From contig NC_092809.1 in NCBI RefSeq assembly GCF_040954645.1, positions 135,459,914 to 135,523,913 of the forward strand: a stretch of DNA of 64,000 bases, given 5' to 3'. Below, in pieces: positions 1 through 10,869 of the stretch (position 1 is its first letter; each line of letters opens with the position of its first letter). The notes below the pieces were generated by a model, which was not told the DNA's origin, did not search any database, and was given only the letters and a program-made list of their open reading frames with translations. Source of the DNA: Diabrotica undecimpunctata (taxonomy: Eukaryota > Arthropoda > Insecta > Coleoptera > Chrysomelidae). A program made the translations under genes and the position numbers.

Positions 1-245
1 GAGATACTTTGGTTTTTTCTTCTTTCTTCAGTTATTATATTGAGCATTTCTGGCAAGGACGATTTATTTTCTTTTTTAAACATTTCTTTAAGGAAGATCT
101 CGCATGTATCCTGTTTTATGTGTGTTATTTCTACCAGTTTTTCCATTTCGATTCTTTGTTGTCTTATGAATCGCCATACTTGTTCGTGTTGTCCTTAAAA
201 ATTCATCTCAACGTTTGTGTATATTTTTTAGTAAGAAGTGGGAAC
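1..245 (-). pseudogene. probable LINE linker-region fragment
   Basis: On the minus strand an open frame reads QHEQVWRFIRQQRIEMEKL and continues through a charged stretch typical of the region between endonuclease and reverse transcriptase in insect LINEs. There are no diagnostic catalytic motifs, so the family is not assigned. It enters from the window edge. Confidence 0.35.
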
Positions 246-461
246 CATATGTATTAAATCAAGTTTAATCTTTTTATTTAAGTATTTTATTTTACGAATG
301 TCTTTTCTTATTATTGATACGCATAACAGAAATTTTTATAAAATACAGTAATAGGATCCAATTATATTTATCAAACTCAAACTTGAATTAAAAGCACTTA
401 AGAGTATCTACTTGTGCTCTTAAGAACCGGTTGATAATATTTCTCTATTCCTTCTACTTTG

Positions 462-1140
462 TGCTTAACTTTTCCAGTCCCCCTCGTTTACATGCTTAAG
501 GTCTTCTCCCATCCACTTCGTTCTGGATCTACCTGTTCTTCTGGGAATGATCAGTTTCCTGGTCATAACTACTTTAGGTATTCCGTTCACTGCCATTATT
601 TCTACATGTCTCAACCATTCAATTCTTTGCGACTTGACAAACCTGGTTATGGTAGGTTCTTTGTACAAGGTCATTATTTCGTTGTTGGTTTTTTTCTCCG
701 ATCCGTCTTTTGTCTTACTTTCACCGAATACGCGTCTCAATATTTTTCTTTTTTATCTTTCCAGAATTCCTGTTCCTTCTTATTTAATATCTATGTCTCG
801 CAGGCATATGTTACTGTGGATCTAATTACTCTTTCATATATTTGGAGTTTACCTTTCCTAGAAACGTATTTTGAATTCATTTGTGCCCTTAAACTACCTA
901 ATCCTTTATTTTCTTTCACTAGTCTGGCATCGAGCTCCCATTACTCTTTCCCACTGTCATCGAATACTACACCCAGGAATTTAAAATTATCAACCATTTT
1001 AAAACTATACCTTTTACCCCTTATAGAACTCAAACTAACATCTTATTTTTTCTTTTGTCCCTCCTATAATCATATATTTGGTTTTGTCTTCATTTAGCTC
1101 CAATCTGCACTTCTTTTGTTCTTTAATAATTTTCTTGACC
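462..1140 (-). mobile_element. LINE reverse-transcriptase C-terminal fragment
   Basis: The minus strand reads LELNEDKTKYMIIGG near 1110, then decayed sequence, then a 91-codon open frame (740-465) with RIEWLRHVEIM and GRSRTKWMGEDL. These match the C-terminal hallmark of insect endonuclease/reverse-transcriptase LINEs: an arginine-rich 'RRLxWLGHVxRM' line followed by 'GRPRxRWxDDL'. Stops and frameshifts interrupt 740-1140. Dead copy. Confidence 0.75.
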
Positions 1141-1188
1141 AGTCATCTTAATTGACGGCACAAGGAGAATCAGGAGAAACGACTAGGT

Positions 1189-1375
1189 TAATGAACTGAA
1201 TGAAGGGTATGGCATTGTAAGATTTGTAAAAAGTCGAAGACTGTTATGGCTGGGACATGTTCAGCGACAAGAAGACACGAAAACGACAAAAAAGATGTTA
1301 CAGTGGAAGCCGGTAGGAAGGCGGAAAAAAGGAAGGCCCAGGACGAGATGGTTGGATGACGTGGAAGACGCCTAA
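1189..1375 (+). mobile_element. LINE C-terminal fragment, second family
   Basis: The plus strand reads GIVRFVKSRRLLWLGHVQRQ, then KPVGRRKKGRPRTRWLDDVEDA before a stop at about 1374. It is the same C-terminal signature as the previous fragment but in opposite orientation, so it comes from a separate insertion. The 5' part is absent. Confidence 0.75.
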
Positions 1376-1525
1376 AAACCATGAATATAAGACAATGCTT
1401 CGGATAGAGTCGCCTTTAACTACTTTCTGGCTAGTTTTTCCTACAGTAGATTTAATTTGTTTCCAGGCTTTGTTTTGCAAATTTTGGTCACATTTTTAAA
1501 GAATTTTATTTATTTCTTTTCAGTC

Positions 1526-1797
1526 GGTCAGATAGCCAGGCGGCCAATTCTCATTCGCTTCACTGTCGAATGGTTCAGTGGATGTGGGTTCAAGCCCCGG
1601 CTCGGTGTACAAAAAAAGAAAAAAGGCTAACGCAGCAGTTAAAAATTCAAAAACGAATCTGCGGCTCAGACTAAAAATATGCTGGTGTCTGATCGGCCTA
1701 TAGAGGAGCAGTACGGCAAGAGATAAGTGCTTGCTGCTCGGTGATACTCCTCCATAGATCACTATGGGAGGGGCGTGGCGCCTCAATACCGGTATAT
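1526..1797 (+). mobile_element. tRNA-derived SINE, family 1, copy 1
   Basis: A pol III A-box-like stretch (GATAGCC..AGGCGGCCAA) is followed about 55 bp later by a B box (GGGTTCAAGCCCC), as in Ser/Leu-type tRNAs. Past the tRNA-like head comes an A-rich spacer and a body (ATGCTGGTGTCTGATCGGCC) that recurs in the copy at 36280. Relative to that copy it lacks about 9 bp within the A box (AAGCGGGTC). Its 3' end runs straight into a TA microsatellite. No coding potential. Confidence 0.7.
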
Positions 1798-1798
1798 A

Positions 1799-1861
<63 letters not shown>
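1795..1861. repeat. (TA)n microsatellite
   Basis: About 65 bp of almost pure TA, with one TATG interruption near its start. It directly abuts the 3' end of the SINE and may have grown from its tail. Confidence 0.95.
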
Positions 1862-1863
<2 letters not shown>

Positions 1864-3297
1864 CTTCTTTATAATTATTTTTTACTCTTTATAGTTTCGT
1901 ATTGACGAAACCATAATTCAGATTTTTGCTTTAATCTGTGCCTTCTATAAATTTTCAAGGCAAAACAGACGATTTTAAGGCCAATTATTTTCTTGTTCTC
2001 ATTAAGAGTATAGCGAAATAAAAAAAGGACAGTTAAGATTTGATTTCATGTATAGGGCCTCTGTACTGCGACTGGTACTTCTGGTACAGGTACTTCTTCG
2101 TAAGTTTATTTCTAGCTCTGACAACATACTTTTAGTTTTATTAGTGTCGTCTTTTTTTCTCATCTCAGTACAAGTGTAACACAAGTATTGTACTGTAGTT
2201 GGTATATTTGTTCTACAATTTTGTTGTTAATTACAGATTTGCATCCTATTGGTGCATTAAGAATGACCAATCTGTTTTCCTGATTTAATAGTTGTATTTA
2301 GAAGCAATATTCTTTAATGCTTTTTAAAATTGTTGTTGTCTTTTGTTGATTTATATTGTTATGCATAGTTCATAAGTATTTAATATATTTTAAATGGAGA
2401 TTGTATAATATTTAAATCAAATATATGCAAAAGCATTTTCGTAAAGACTTTAAGCTTATTACATGCAATAATCAGATTAAGAGGTATTTACAAACAACTT
2501 GAAGTTGTCATACTATTAAAGTGGTAGTTTATAAGTGCATGACACTAATCTTTAGCTTTTTAAATGCTTTAAACTTTCGCTGAACGTTGTTTAGGTTATA
2601 AAATATAATCATTATTGCATATATTGTATTAATATACTAAACATATTGTGTTGTATATTTATACATAGTACAGAGAAAAGTAAAAGAGTAAGAGTAAGTT
2701 TGTTGAAAGTAAAATTTTTTGGATATTGGTAACACGGTATTTTATTTTCGTTGTACCCCTTTTATCGGGATTGGAAATAATTCAAGGCTAATTTAAAGAG
2801 TTTATTTTTCGGATAGCTAAAGTATAGTACCTTTTTTTACATAAAACACCAAAATATATTATTTTATAGATATTAGTCTGTACTAAATTATTTTTCATAA
2901 AAAATAAACACTTCATTACCTCTTGGCTTTAAAACGTCAAATTTTTATTTTAGAAAATAGCTGTTCGTGGTTCGCAGTCACAATAAGCACTTGACAGAGT
3001 ACATTTACGCGACAAGGCTAGTCCGTTATACAAAATAAAAACTTTTTTTTTCAATTTTATTAAAATCTATACAAAATTTATAAAAAAAATGAATAAATGA
3101 AGACATGAAATAAATATTGTGGTACGTGCCAAAAAATCTGATTTATATTTTATACAAATCATGAATGTATTGCTTGTGTGAGTCCATTTCAAATAGGTAA
3201 AAGAAATAAAATTACTCACAATCAATTGTGAGTGCGATAAACAGTATCTGAGCTCCGATCTCAATATAAATAGATTTTACTTGGCGTCTAAGGAAGC
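1862..3297. other. AT-rich intronic DNA, no gene seen
   Basis: No conserved coding sequence or repeat structure is recognised. A 60-codon minus-strand frame at 2002-2184 has no known motif. Confidence 0.6.
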
Positions 3298-4371
3298 TCA
3301 TTCTGATTCAGCAGTGAGCTGTCGTTTTTACTTTCAAATTTTCAAAAATAATTTTTCCAACGCAAGCTTTCGTAAGCCTAGAACGGATACCTGTGCTACC
3401 TATGATTTACTGCACATGCAAATAAAAGATCGCACACAGAAAGATGAATAATTTAAGTTAGAACTTCACCACCGAAAAGCTGAAGCAGCTGTAGAAGCAA
3501 TGAGAAAAGACCGTCAGAATTGTCAGCAACCCACGAGTGACACCATGACAGTTTCTATGGATCTACAGCAGGTCTTACCATTGCCAACTCTAACTCATAG
3601 TCAAATGTATTATATGCGACAGCTTTCCAGCTATAACCTTTGTGTTCACCTAGGGAACAATAACACTGGCTTCATGTTTTTGTGGCATGAAAGTATAACA
3701 GGACGTGGAGGGAATGAAATTGCGTCGTGTGTGTTGAAAGCATTCACTAATATACGGACATAGAAACGAAAAGTAACAATTTGGAGCGACAACTGTGGCG
3801 GCCAAATAAAAATAAAATGTTATTGTTTTTATATATTTATTTAGTTTCCAAGGGGTATTTCGATGAGATAAATCACAAGTATCTAGTATCGGGTCATTCA
3901 TTTATGAGTTGCGACAGGGATTTCGCCCAAATTGAAAAGCGTAAAAAGCAAGAGAAGTGTGAGGTACCTATGGATTTGGTAAGAATGATAACAACAGCTG
4001 TAACGAAAACACCATTTCTTGTTAAATTAATAAACCGTGAGGACTTCTTCGATTTTAAAATTGCTTCTGAAAGTTCAATCAGTACATCCAAGCTTCAAAT
4101 TTCAAAAGCTCAATGGATCAACATTAACCGACAAAATCCGGGATTATTTAAAATACGAGAAACTCTGAATGAATTGGAAACTTGGAAATCAACAAAGGTT
4201 TTAAAGAGAAATGTTACAATTAAAACTATTGCAGAAATGACTCTTCCTTACTTGACCTACCAGAGTAGAATTTCTGAAGAAAATAAACAAAACTTGTTGG
4301 CAATGGTTCCCTATTTGAAGAAAGAAAATAGAAAATTGTATGAAGACCTATTTAATCCCAATACTCTTTAG
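3298..4371 (+). pseudogene. DUF7869-like protein pseudogene
   Basis: The plus strand holds pieces of one protein in order: a Cys/Thr-rich segment (KPRTDTCATYDLL, about 3360), an in-frame TAA near 3448, then HHRKAEAAVEAMRKD, DLQQVLPLPTL and QLSSYNLCVHLG (3500-3763). An in-frame TAG precedes VTIWSDNCGGQ (3770-3805); a frameshift near 3815-3830 leads into the last 190 codons with VSGHSFMSCDRDFAQIEKRK. These blocks resemble the DUF7869 domain, multi-copy in insects and possibly DDE-nuclease-derived; that origin is not shown here. Two stops and one frameshift make it non-functional. No terminal repeats were found, so its mode of duplication is unknown. Confidence 0.7.
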
Positions 4372-6010
4372 AACCTACATGTTTTGTGTTTTTCATTATT
4401 ACTTACCCCAATATTTTATATTTTTGTGATGGCACTTAGCTCATTCCAAGATTTTATAGCTGTTTTATTTTTTTTTACAATTATTTTACAAAAACTTTGC
4501 AAAATTATTTAATGCACAAAAACATAATTCACTTGAATAAACCTATGTTTAATTTTGAGGAAGTTATTTCTAATATAGTCATTGTGGAAGAAAAAAAATC
4601 GATTATTTCGAAATAATGATTTTGGCACTTACCACCTTATTTATTTTAAGTCTTAAAATAATACAATTACTTTATTCAATTATAAAAATATTTTTTAAAT
4701 TTTCACAGCAAATCACAGTATCCCCTACAGTGCCACTTCTTTTTGTTTTTTCATATTCTACTGTTATTATCAAAGTATTTGATTTTATATTTATTTTCTG
4801 CTTATTCTACCCTTTCCATGTTTGATTTAATAAACATCAACAAGCAACCTATAGACAATATTAAAACAGTATGTACGTAAAATATTGCCTCAAATTTGTC
4901 GGTTAAGCATCTTTGTTATTTTGTATAGTGTTCTGCCAATTTTGATGTTTGTGAATGAGTCAGTCCGCTTCGTTTGATTTTACGTATTGTTTCCCATTTG
5001 GCATAGATATTCCATCCGGTAAATGCAGGCATCCACGACGAATTCGTATATATCTGGGATTTGATCCAAATTAGAAATAGGGTGTAATATATTTTGTTTA
5101 ATTCATGTTTTGTCAAAAGTTAAGAAACTTTCTGGATTAAATGGAGAAGAAGATATTGTAGTGTTTTATTTTTGTCTTCGGTGTAGTTCAAATTTTCCGC
5201 AAAATAGTCAGAATTATTTATTGCTTTATGTTGTATAAATATACGGTTTGAAGAGTTCTTGAGTTTTGTATGATTTTATGTACATTCGCTTTAAAAATTT
5301 ATCGTAAATTAAAGTGAATAATAAAATGTTCTATACCTGAATTGTCCAGTAGCATTTTTTCGTCGCTGTTAGATGTTATCAATTTTTTTTCGCTTTCTTT
5401 TAACTCTACGGTAAGTTATTTGGACCAAAATATGTTCTATATATTTTTTTTTAAATATGCCTCAATAAAATTTTTCTGTGGAAAGTGATGCCGTATGTTA
5501 AAGTTAAATTGGTTTTTTTAGTTTTCTGGTAGGTCACAAATAGTATAATGCATAACTGATCCGATACAACTGTTGAATTCTTCTTCTTCCGGTGCACCCC
5601 TTTCCTAAAAGTTTTCGATCACTAGATTAATTCGTCGATCTAAAAGTCTTTAAGTATAATTTACGGGGATACTGGGACAAGCAGGCAGATGAATTTACTT
5701 TATATGTTACCGTATTGAATGTTTTATTAATCCACAAGGGAACTGAATATCTGTAGTTGGCTATTTAAATTTTTTTTTATAAAAGGTATATTAATATAAA
5801 AACCCTATCGAGCTATATCACAGAACGTTTTCGGAATAACTATTCCATAATCAGTACTATCCTAAAATAAGTATTACCATTTTAATTAACCCTTTTGGCC
5901 CTGATGGTGGCAATTACAAACCCTATAATTAGGCACAGATATCTGTGATATGACTTATTTCAACATAATTCTAATAGAGAGAGGCTACAGTCCCTATATA
6001 AGATGATTTA
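4372..6010. other. AT-rich DNA, no gene; decayed repeat at 5770-5890
   Basis: No supported coding sequence. The segment 5770-5890 is a degraded copy of the repeat at 47945-48110 (shared GAACGTTTTCGGAAT and flanking sequence); see the hammerhead-like feature there. Confidence 0.6.
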
Positions 6011-6012
6011 TA

Positions 6013-8159
6013 CAGGCTGTTTCAAAAAAAGCTAACCCAGTCTCTAGGGTAGGTAAAAAATTAAAAAATAATTGGGGTTTGCTTAGTAAATAATTTTTGT
6101 AACGCCATCCGTTTTCAAGATACAGGGCGTTGAAGAAAAAAAAAATTTAGGCATTTTTTACGATTTTGCCGAAACTACTGGCAAGATTGTAATGAAATTT
6201 TATACGAATATGTTTTGGAAGCTGATACATCCCATGAATTTGTTTTTATATCCGATTCTCATAGAGGGCGCTAGTTACACGGATCGTACTAAGTATTAGT
6301 CAATATAACTTTTTTAAGAGTATAATTATTAATCAAAATTTCAAGTAAACTTAAACATCATTCAATTTTACACGAAAAAGGTACTCTTGGTAAAACTCGA
6401 TACTGTGTACCGTTTTCGGAATATTTTGATATGAAAATTATGAAGTAATAATTGATACTGGTAGTAATGATAAAGTTCTAATAGGTTTCTCCAAGTGTGC
6501 CATGGAAATCTGACATTTATTGATTGTTATGACGATAAATCAACAATAATTAGAGTTTTGAAACCTTGTTATTTGTAAAATCAAATCAAAATGTACTCAA
6601 ATGTTGAATACACTGACATATTATTAACCTTAGGCGAATGTTTAGGATGTTCTAGTGCAGCTGTGACACGTTATGCAGAAAAGTTTCCGAAAAGAAACTT
6701 ACCAAGTAAAAAAACATTTAGAGTCGTTGAACGACGTTGTGGAGAAACTAGGAATGTGAGACCAAATAAAATAAATTCTTGTAGATCAAGAACAATAAGA
6801 ACATTTAAAAAAGAAAATAATATTTTAAATTTACTTGATCAAGATCCAACAGTTAGCGTAAGGAATATAGCAAGACAATTAAATACTTCTTCTTCAAGTA
6901 CTTGGCGGATACTGAAAGAACAGCAATTACATCCTTATCATTACAGACAAGTCCAAGAGCTCTTGCCAGATGATCTACCGGTTAGAGTGGATTTTTGTGA
7001 AACATTGCAACAAAGGACAGCCCACAATCCAAATTTTTTAAAATGCATTCTTTTTACGGACGAGGCCACCTTTACGCGACAAGGTATGTTTAACTCCTAT
7101 AATGCACACTACTGGTGTGATGAGAATCCACGAGTCAAAAGGGTATCACATTACCAACACTCATTTAAAGTGAATGTTTGGGCAGCAACGTTAGGTAACA
7201 AATTAATAGGTTATCATATTCTACCTGGAAATTTCAATGGTGATATGTATCCTTATTCGAGATATTAGAAGATTTAACGCTAAACGAGCGAAGATCTTTA
7301 TTTTTTATGCACGATGGAGCTCCACCACACTTTGATAGAAGGTGTCGTAATTGGTTGAGTAATCATTTTCCAAATCGATGGATTGGTAGAGGTGCAGAAG
7401 CTCCGATTCATTGGCCTCCTCGGTCATGCGATTTTAACCCTTTGGACTACGCAGTTTGGTCGTATATTAAGGAAAAAGTCTATGTTACAGAGGTAAATTC
7501 ACGCCAAGAATTGGAAGAAAGAATTCAAAGTCAATTTAATGACATCATAGCTGATCCCCTACCGTTTAGAAGGTTAATGGAATCTTTAGAAAAAAGAATA
7601 GACTTGTGTATTCGCGAAAACGGAGAGCATTTTGAACACTTACTGTAATTGAATTTTATTTTATGTTCTTAGTCATTAATTTAATTTTCTTCTTTTGAGT
7701 TTTGTTTAATTACTAACTATTTTATACCAGCATCAATTATTACTTCATAATTTTCAAATCAAAACATTCCGAAAACGGTACACAGTATCGAGTTTTACCA
7801 AGAGTACCTTTTTCGTGTAAAATTGAATGATGTTTAAGTTTACTTGAAATTTTGATTAATAATTATACTTTTAAAAAAGTTATATTGACTAATACTTAGT
7901 ACGATCCGTGTAACTAGCGCCCTCTATGAGAATCAGATATAAAAACAAATTCATGGGATGTATCAGCTTCCAAAACATATTCGTATAAAATTTTATTACA
8001 ATGTTGAAAGTAGTTTCGGCAAAATCGTAAAAAATGCGTAAAATTTTTTTTCTTCGAAAACGGATGGCGTTACAAAATTTTTTTACTAAGCAAACCCCAA
8101 TTATTTTTCAGTTTTTTACCTACCCTAGAGACGGGGTTACCTTTTTTTGAAACACCCTG
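6013..8159 (+). mobile_element. Tc1/mariner-superfamily element with long terminal inverted repeats
   Basis: The element is bounded by TA on both sides (6011-6012 and 8160-8161) and by inverted ends CAGG(C/G)TGTTTCAAAAAAA. The inverted repeats are long: about 6013-6460 pairs with about 7723-8159 with only scattered mismatches, covering a CGAAAACGGTACACAGTATC-type block. The two arms bracket one transposase gene. TA target duplication and the DDE transposase place it in the Tc1/mariner (IS630) superfamily. The arms are still similar, so the copy is not very old. Confidence 0.9.
6591..7648 (+). pseudogene. mariner-type transposase (DUF4817-like HTH plus DDE), frameshifted
   Basis: The ATG at 6591 opens 225 codons with an N-terminal helix-turn-helix of the DUF4817 type (RYAEKFPKRNLPSKKTFRVV). 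The first catalytic block is ILFTDEATF (D at about residue 152). A one-base frameshift near 7250-7265 breaks the frame; the rest continues in another frame with FFMHDGAPPHFD (second D) and PPRSCDFNPLDYAVW (third acidic position, D) and ends with NGEHFEHLL at 7648. Otherwise there are no stops, so only this one lesion separates it from an intact gene. It lies centrally between the long inverted repeats. Confidence 0.9.
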
Positions 8160-9132
8160 TATGTATTTGAGTCATTTGGAATATAAACAGGTTTTGTTGG
8201 TCTACTTGAAGTAATGGCTGGTGAATGTGATTCTTTTTCACTTGGTAAGTATTTGTTTTTTTGTTCTAATATTGCCATTGTGTTGAAAAAAACTTCATGT
8301 ACCTGTTGGTATTTACTAACTAACATTATGAAAAGTCCATTTAAGAATAAATTGTAATTGTTTCTGCATTTGCTAATATTTGGTATGATCCTATAAAAGG
8401 CGTACGCAAATGCCACCTGTAGGTTTTAACGGTTACAAAAGTGGATTAAATAGATTAAAATTTACGACAATATTTTAAACAATAAACTCTTTTCAGATGA
8501 GGTTCCTACAATTGTACTTTACGGGAAAGGGAAAACTGAAGTTGATGTGACCCTTGTCCAAGTAGAAGAAGCATTAGCTGTGTTGAATGATGACTGTTCT
8601 GATATAGAAGATGATGAAGATCCAGATTTTGAAGAGGCTGATATGTCAACATCAGATGAGGATGAAGTAGCATTTGAAAAAGAAGAAATTCCTCAAAAGA
8701 CTAAAAAAGTGGAAAAAAAACTATCTGGAAGACTGGAAAAGTTGTACCTTCAAATGGTATTTTCGATCGATCAAGTGAAAGTAATTTTAGTTATGATGAA
8801 AGTGACAGTTCAGAAGATCATTCACCATTTGATTATTTTTCGCACTATTTTCCACCCGAAATATTCAAGGAGTTATTTGAAAAAAACAAATTCTTATTCT
8901 GTTTACAAGAATGGTAAAAGTTTCAGTACTGACGAAAATGAGATACGCCGCCTGGTTGGCCTTTCCATTGTAATGAGAATTAATAATTTTCCAAGGATAA
9001 GACTTTATTGGGCTCCCCGTACACAATTCCATTTGATTAAAGATATCGGTATGTCCCGAAACTGATTTGAAAGTTTACGTAATCATTTACATATCTCAGA
9101 TGTCAACACCGAAAAGAATACCAATGATAATA

Positions 9133-9519
9133 CAGAATGACGGTATTAGATTTTTGTTTTGATACAGTGCAGCAACAACCGTTGATACGTATTTCGACCT
9201 CCTTAAGTCTCTTCAGAACGGTATAGTCACTGCTCTGAACCAAAACAAAAATCTTTCCCGTCCTAGACAATAGTTATTAAAATAACTATATACGGACGTA
9301 ACTACGCCATCTAAAAACAAAAAGAGAAATTAAACGATTTCTACTTAGCGAAACCGAATTCAAATCTTAACCACTGTGTTTCCTAAAATTTGCGAAACAA
9401 ACAGCTGGATGAATTACTCGGTAAGGGAATCTAAAATTGCATTCCACAAGCCGTTCATCCTAGTCAAAATTCGTAGTGAATTCAGTTTCTCGTACTTCCA
9501 ACGAAGTAAATAACAAAAC
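9133..9519 (-). repeat. 386-bp retrozyme unit, inverted orientation
   Basis: This is the reverse complement of the tandem unit, slightly longer than one period because it also carries the 12-nt end of the preceding unit. It starts at CAGAATGACGG, exactly where the copy at 50017 starts. Confidence 0.9.
9148..9254 (-). ncRNA. type I hammerhead ribozyme, inverted unit
   Basis: The same motif read on the minus strand, core CTGAAGA at 9226-9220 and predicted cleavage between 9184 and 9183. Intact in all core positions. Confidence 0.85.
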
Positions 9520-9905
9520 ACTTCGTTGGAAGTACGAGAAACTAAATTCACTACGAATTTTGACTAGGATGAACGGCTTGTGGAATGCAATTTTAGATTC
9601 CCTTGCCGAGTAATTCATCCAGCTGTTTGTTTCGCAAATTTTAGGAAACACAGTGGTTAAGATTTGAATTCGGTTTCGCTAAGTAGAAATCGTTTGATTT
9701 CTCTTTTTGTTTTTAGATGGCGTAGTTACGTCCGTATATAGTTATTTTAATAACTATTGTCTAGGACGGAAAAGATTTTTGTTTTGGTTCAGAGCAGTGA
9801 CTATACCGTTCTGAAGAGACTTAAGGAGGTCGAAATACGTATCAACGGTTGTTGCTGCACTGTATCAAAACAAAAATCTAATACCGTCATTCTGTTTTGT
9901 TATTT
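9520..9905 (+). repeat. 386-bp retrozyme unit 1
   Basis: First full plus-orientation unit, beginning ACTTCGTTGGAAG and ending in GTTATTT. Besides the ribozyme it has a hairpin at about 9738-9757 (ATAGTTATT paired with AATAACTAT). Confidence 0.92.
9773..9879 (+). ncRNA. type I hammerhead ribozyme, unit 1
   Basis: Core CTGAAGA at 9811-9817. Stem II is GACTT (9818-9822) with AGGTC (9827-9831) around loop AAGG. GAAA is at 9832-9835. Stem III is a loopless TAC/GTA (9836-9841). The cleavage triplet is ATC, with predicted cleavage after 9843. Stem I pairs ACCGTT (9805-9810) with AACGGT (9844-9849), and after internal loops CAGTG with CACTG. An outer 14-bp helix (9773-9786 with 9866-9879) closes the motif. 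All invariant core residues are present. A 3-bp stem III without a loop usually needs a dimeric fold, which tandem units would allow. Activity is inferred. Confidence 0.88.
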
Positions 9906-10291
9906 ACTTCGTTGGAAGTACGAGAAACTGAATTCACTACGAATTTTGACTAGGATTAACGGCTTGTGGAATGCAATTTTAGATTCCCTTGCCGAGTAAT
10001 TCATCCAGCTGTTTGTTTCGCAAATTTTAGGAAACACAGTGGTTAAGATTTGAATTCGGTTTCGCTAAGTAGAAATCGTTTGATTTATCTTTTTGTTTTT
10101 AGATGGCGTAGTTACGTCCGTATATAGTTATTTTAATAACTATTGTCTAGGACGGGAAAGATTTTTGTTTTGGTTCAGAGCAGTGACTATACCGTTCTGA
10201 AGAGACTTAAGGAGGTCGAAATACGTATCAACGGTTGTTGCTGCACTGTATCAAAACAAAAATCTAATACCGTCATTCTGTTTTGTTATTT
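9906..10291 (+). repeat. 386-bp retrozyme unit 2
   Basis: Second full unit, differing from unit 1 at scattered single positions (for example GATTAACGG against GATGAACGG near 9955). Confidence 0.92.
10159..10265 (+). ncRNA. type I hammerhead ribozyme, unit 2
   Basis: Same fold as unit 1, shifted by 386 bp: core CTGAAGA begins at 10197 and predicted cleavage follows 10229. The sequence through core and helices is unchanged. Confidence 0.88.
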
Positions 10292-10677
10292 ACTTCGTTA
10301 AAAGTACGAGAAACTGAATTCACTACGAATTTTGACTAGGATGAACGGCTTGTGGAATGCAATTTTAGATTCCCTTGCCGAGTAATTCATCCAGCTGTTT
10401 GTTTCGCAAATTTTAGGAAACACAGTGGTTAAGATTTGAATTCGGTTTCGCTAAGTAGAAATCGTTTGATTTCTCTTTTTGTTTTTAGGTGGCGTAGTTA
10501 CGTCCGTATATAGTTATTTTAATAACTATTGTCTAGGACGGAAAAGATTTTTGTTTTGGTTCAGAGCAGTGACTATACCGTTCTGAAGAGACTTAAGGAG
10601 GTCGAAATACGTATCAACGGTTGTTGCTGCACTGTATCAAAACAAAAATCTAATACCGTCATTCTGTTTTGTTATTT
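10292..10677 (+). repeat. 386-bp retrozyme unit 3
   Basis: Third full unit. Its start reads CGTTAAAAG rather than CGTTGGAAG, a private two-base change. Confidence 0.92.
10545..10651 (+). ncRNA. type I hammerhead ribozyme, unit 3
   Basis: Same fold, core beginning at 10583, predicted cleavage after 10615. Together with unit 2 it would release a 386-nt RNA monomer from a tandem transcript. Confidence 0.88.
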
Positions 10678-10869
10678 ACTTCGTTGGAAGTACGAGAAAC
10701 TGAATTCACTACGAATTTTGACTAGGATGAACGGCTTGTGGAATGCAATTTTAGATTCCCTTGCCGAGTAATTCATCCAGCTGTTTGTTTTGCAAATTTT
10801 AGGAAACACAGTGGTTAAGATTTGAATTCGGTTTCGCTAAGTAGAAATCGTTTGATTTCTCTTTTTGTT
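10678..10869 (+). repeat. partial retrozyme unit 4 (3' truncated)
   Basis: About 192 bp of the unit, ending after GATTTCTCTTTTTGTT at the target duplication. The hammerhead half is missing. The stop point coincides with the end of the copy at 50315, so it looks like a defined 3' junction rather than random truncation. Confidence 0.9.

Larger units (their letters stand above)
9132..10869. mobile_element. retrozyme-like array: one inverted plus 3.5 tandem 386-bp hammerhead units
   Basis: The insertion is flanked by a perfect 13-bp duplication TACCAATGATAAT (9119-9131 and 10870-10882). It begins with one unit in minus orientation (9133-9519) and continues with plus units starting at 9520, 9906, 10292 and 10678; the period is exactly 386 bp each time. 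The fourth plus unit stops after about 190 bp. The head-to-head junction is a 13-bp inverted repeat (ACTTCGTTGGAAG) around a 12-nt spacer. Units differ at only a few positions. There are no long ORFs of recognisable function; the 80-codon frames at 9757 and 10529 are by-products of the repeat. Tandem units with hammerhead ribozymes, target duplications and no coding capacity are the traits of animal retrozymes. Confidence 0.88.

Noticed and set aside
2002..2184. 60-codon minus-strand frame considered as a downstream Shab exon
   Set aside because: No similarity to the conserved segment expected after exon C, and no convincing splice sites in the right phase.
9757..10771. Identical 80-codon reading frames in the repeat units
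   Set aside because: They recur because the unit recurs, cover the ribozyme core and show no protein motif.
9520..10869. Regular direct repeats that could suggest a CRISPR array or a plain satellite
   Set aside because: There are no spacers; units are contiguous 386-bp copies in a eukaryotic genome, with an inverted unit, defined ends and a target duplication.
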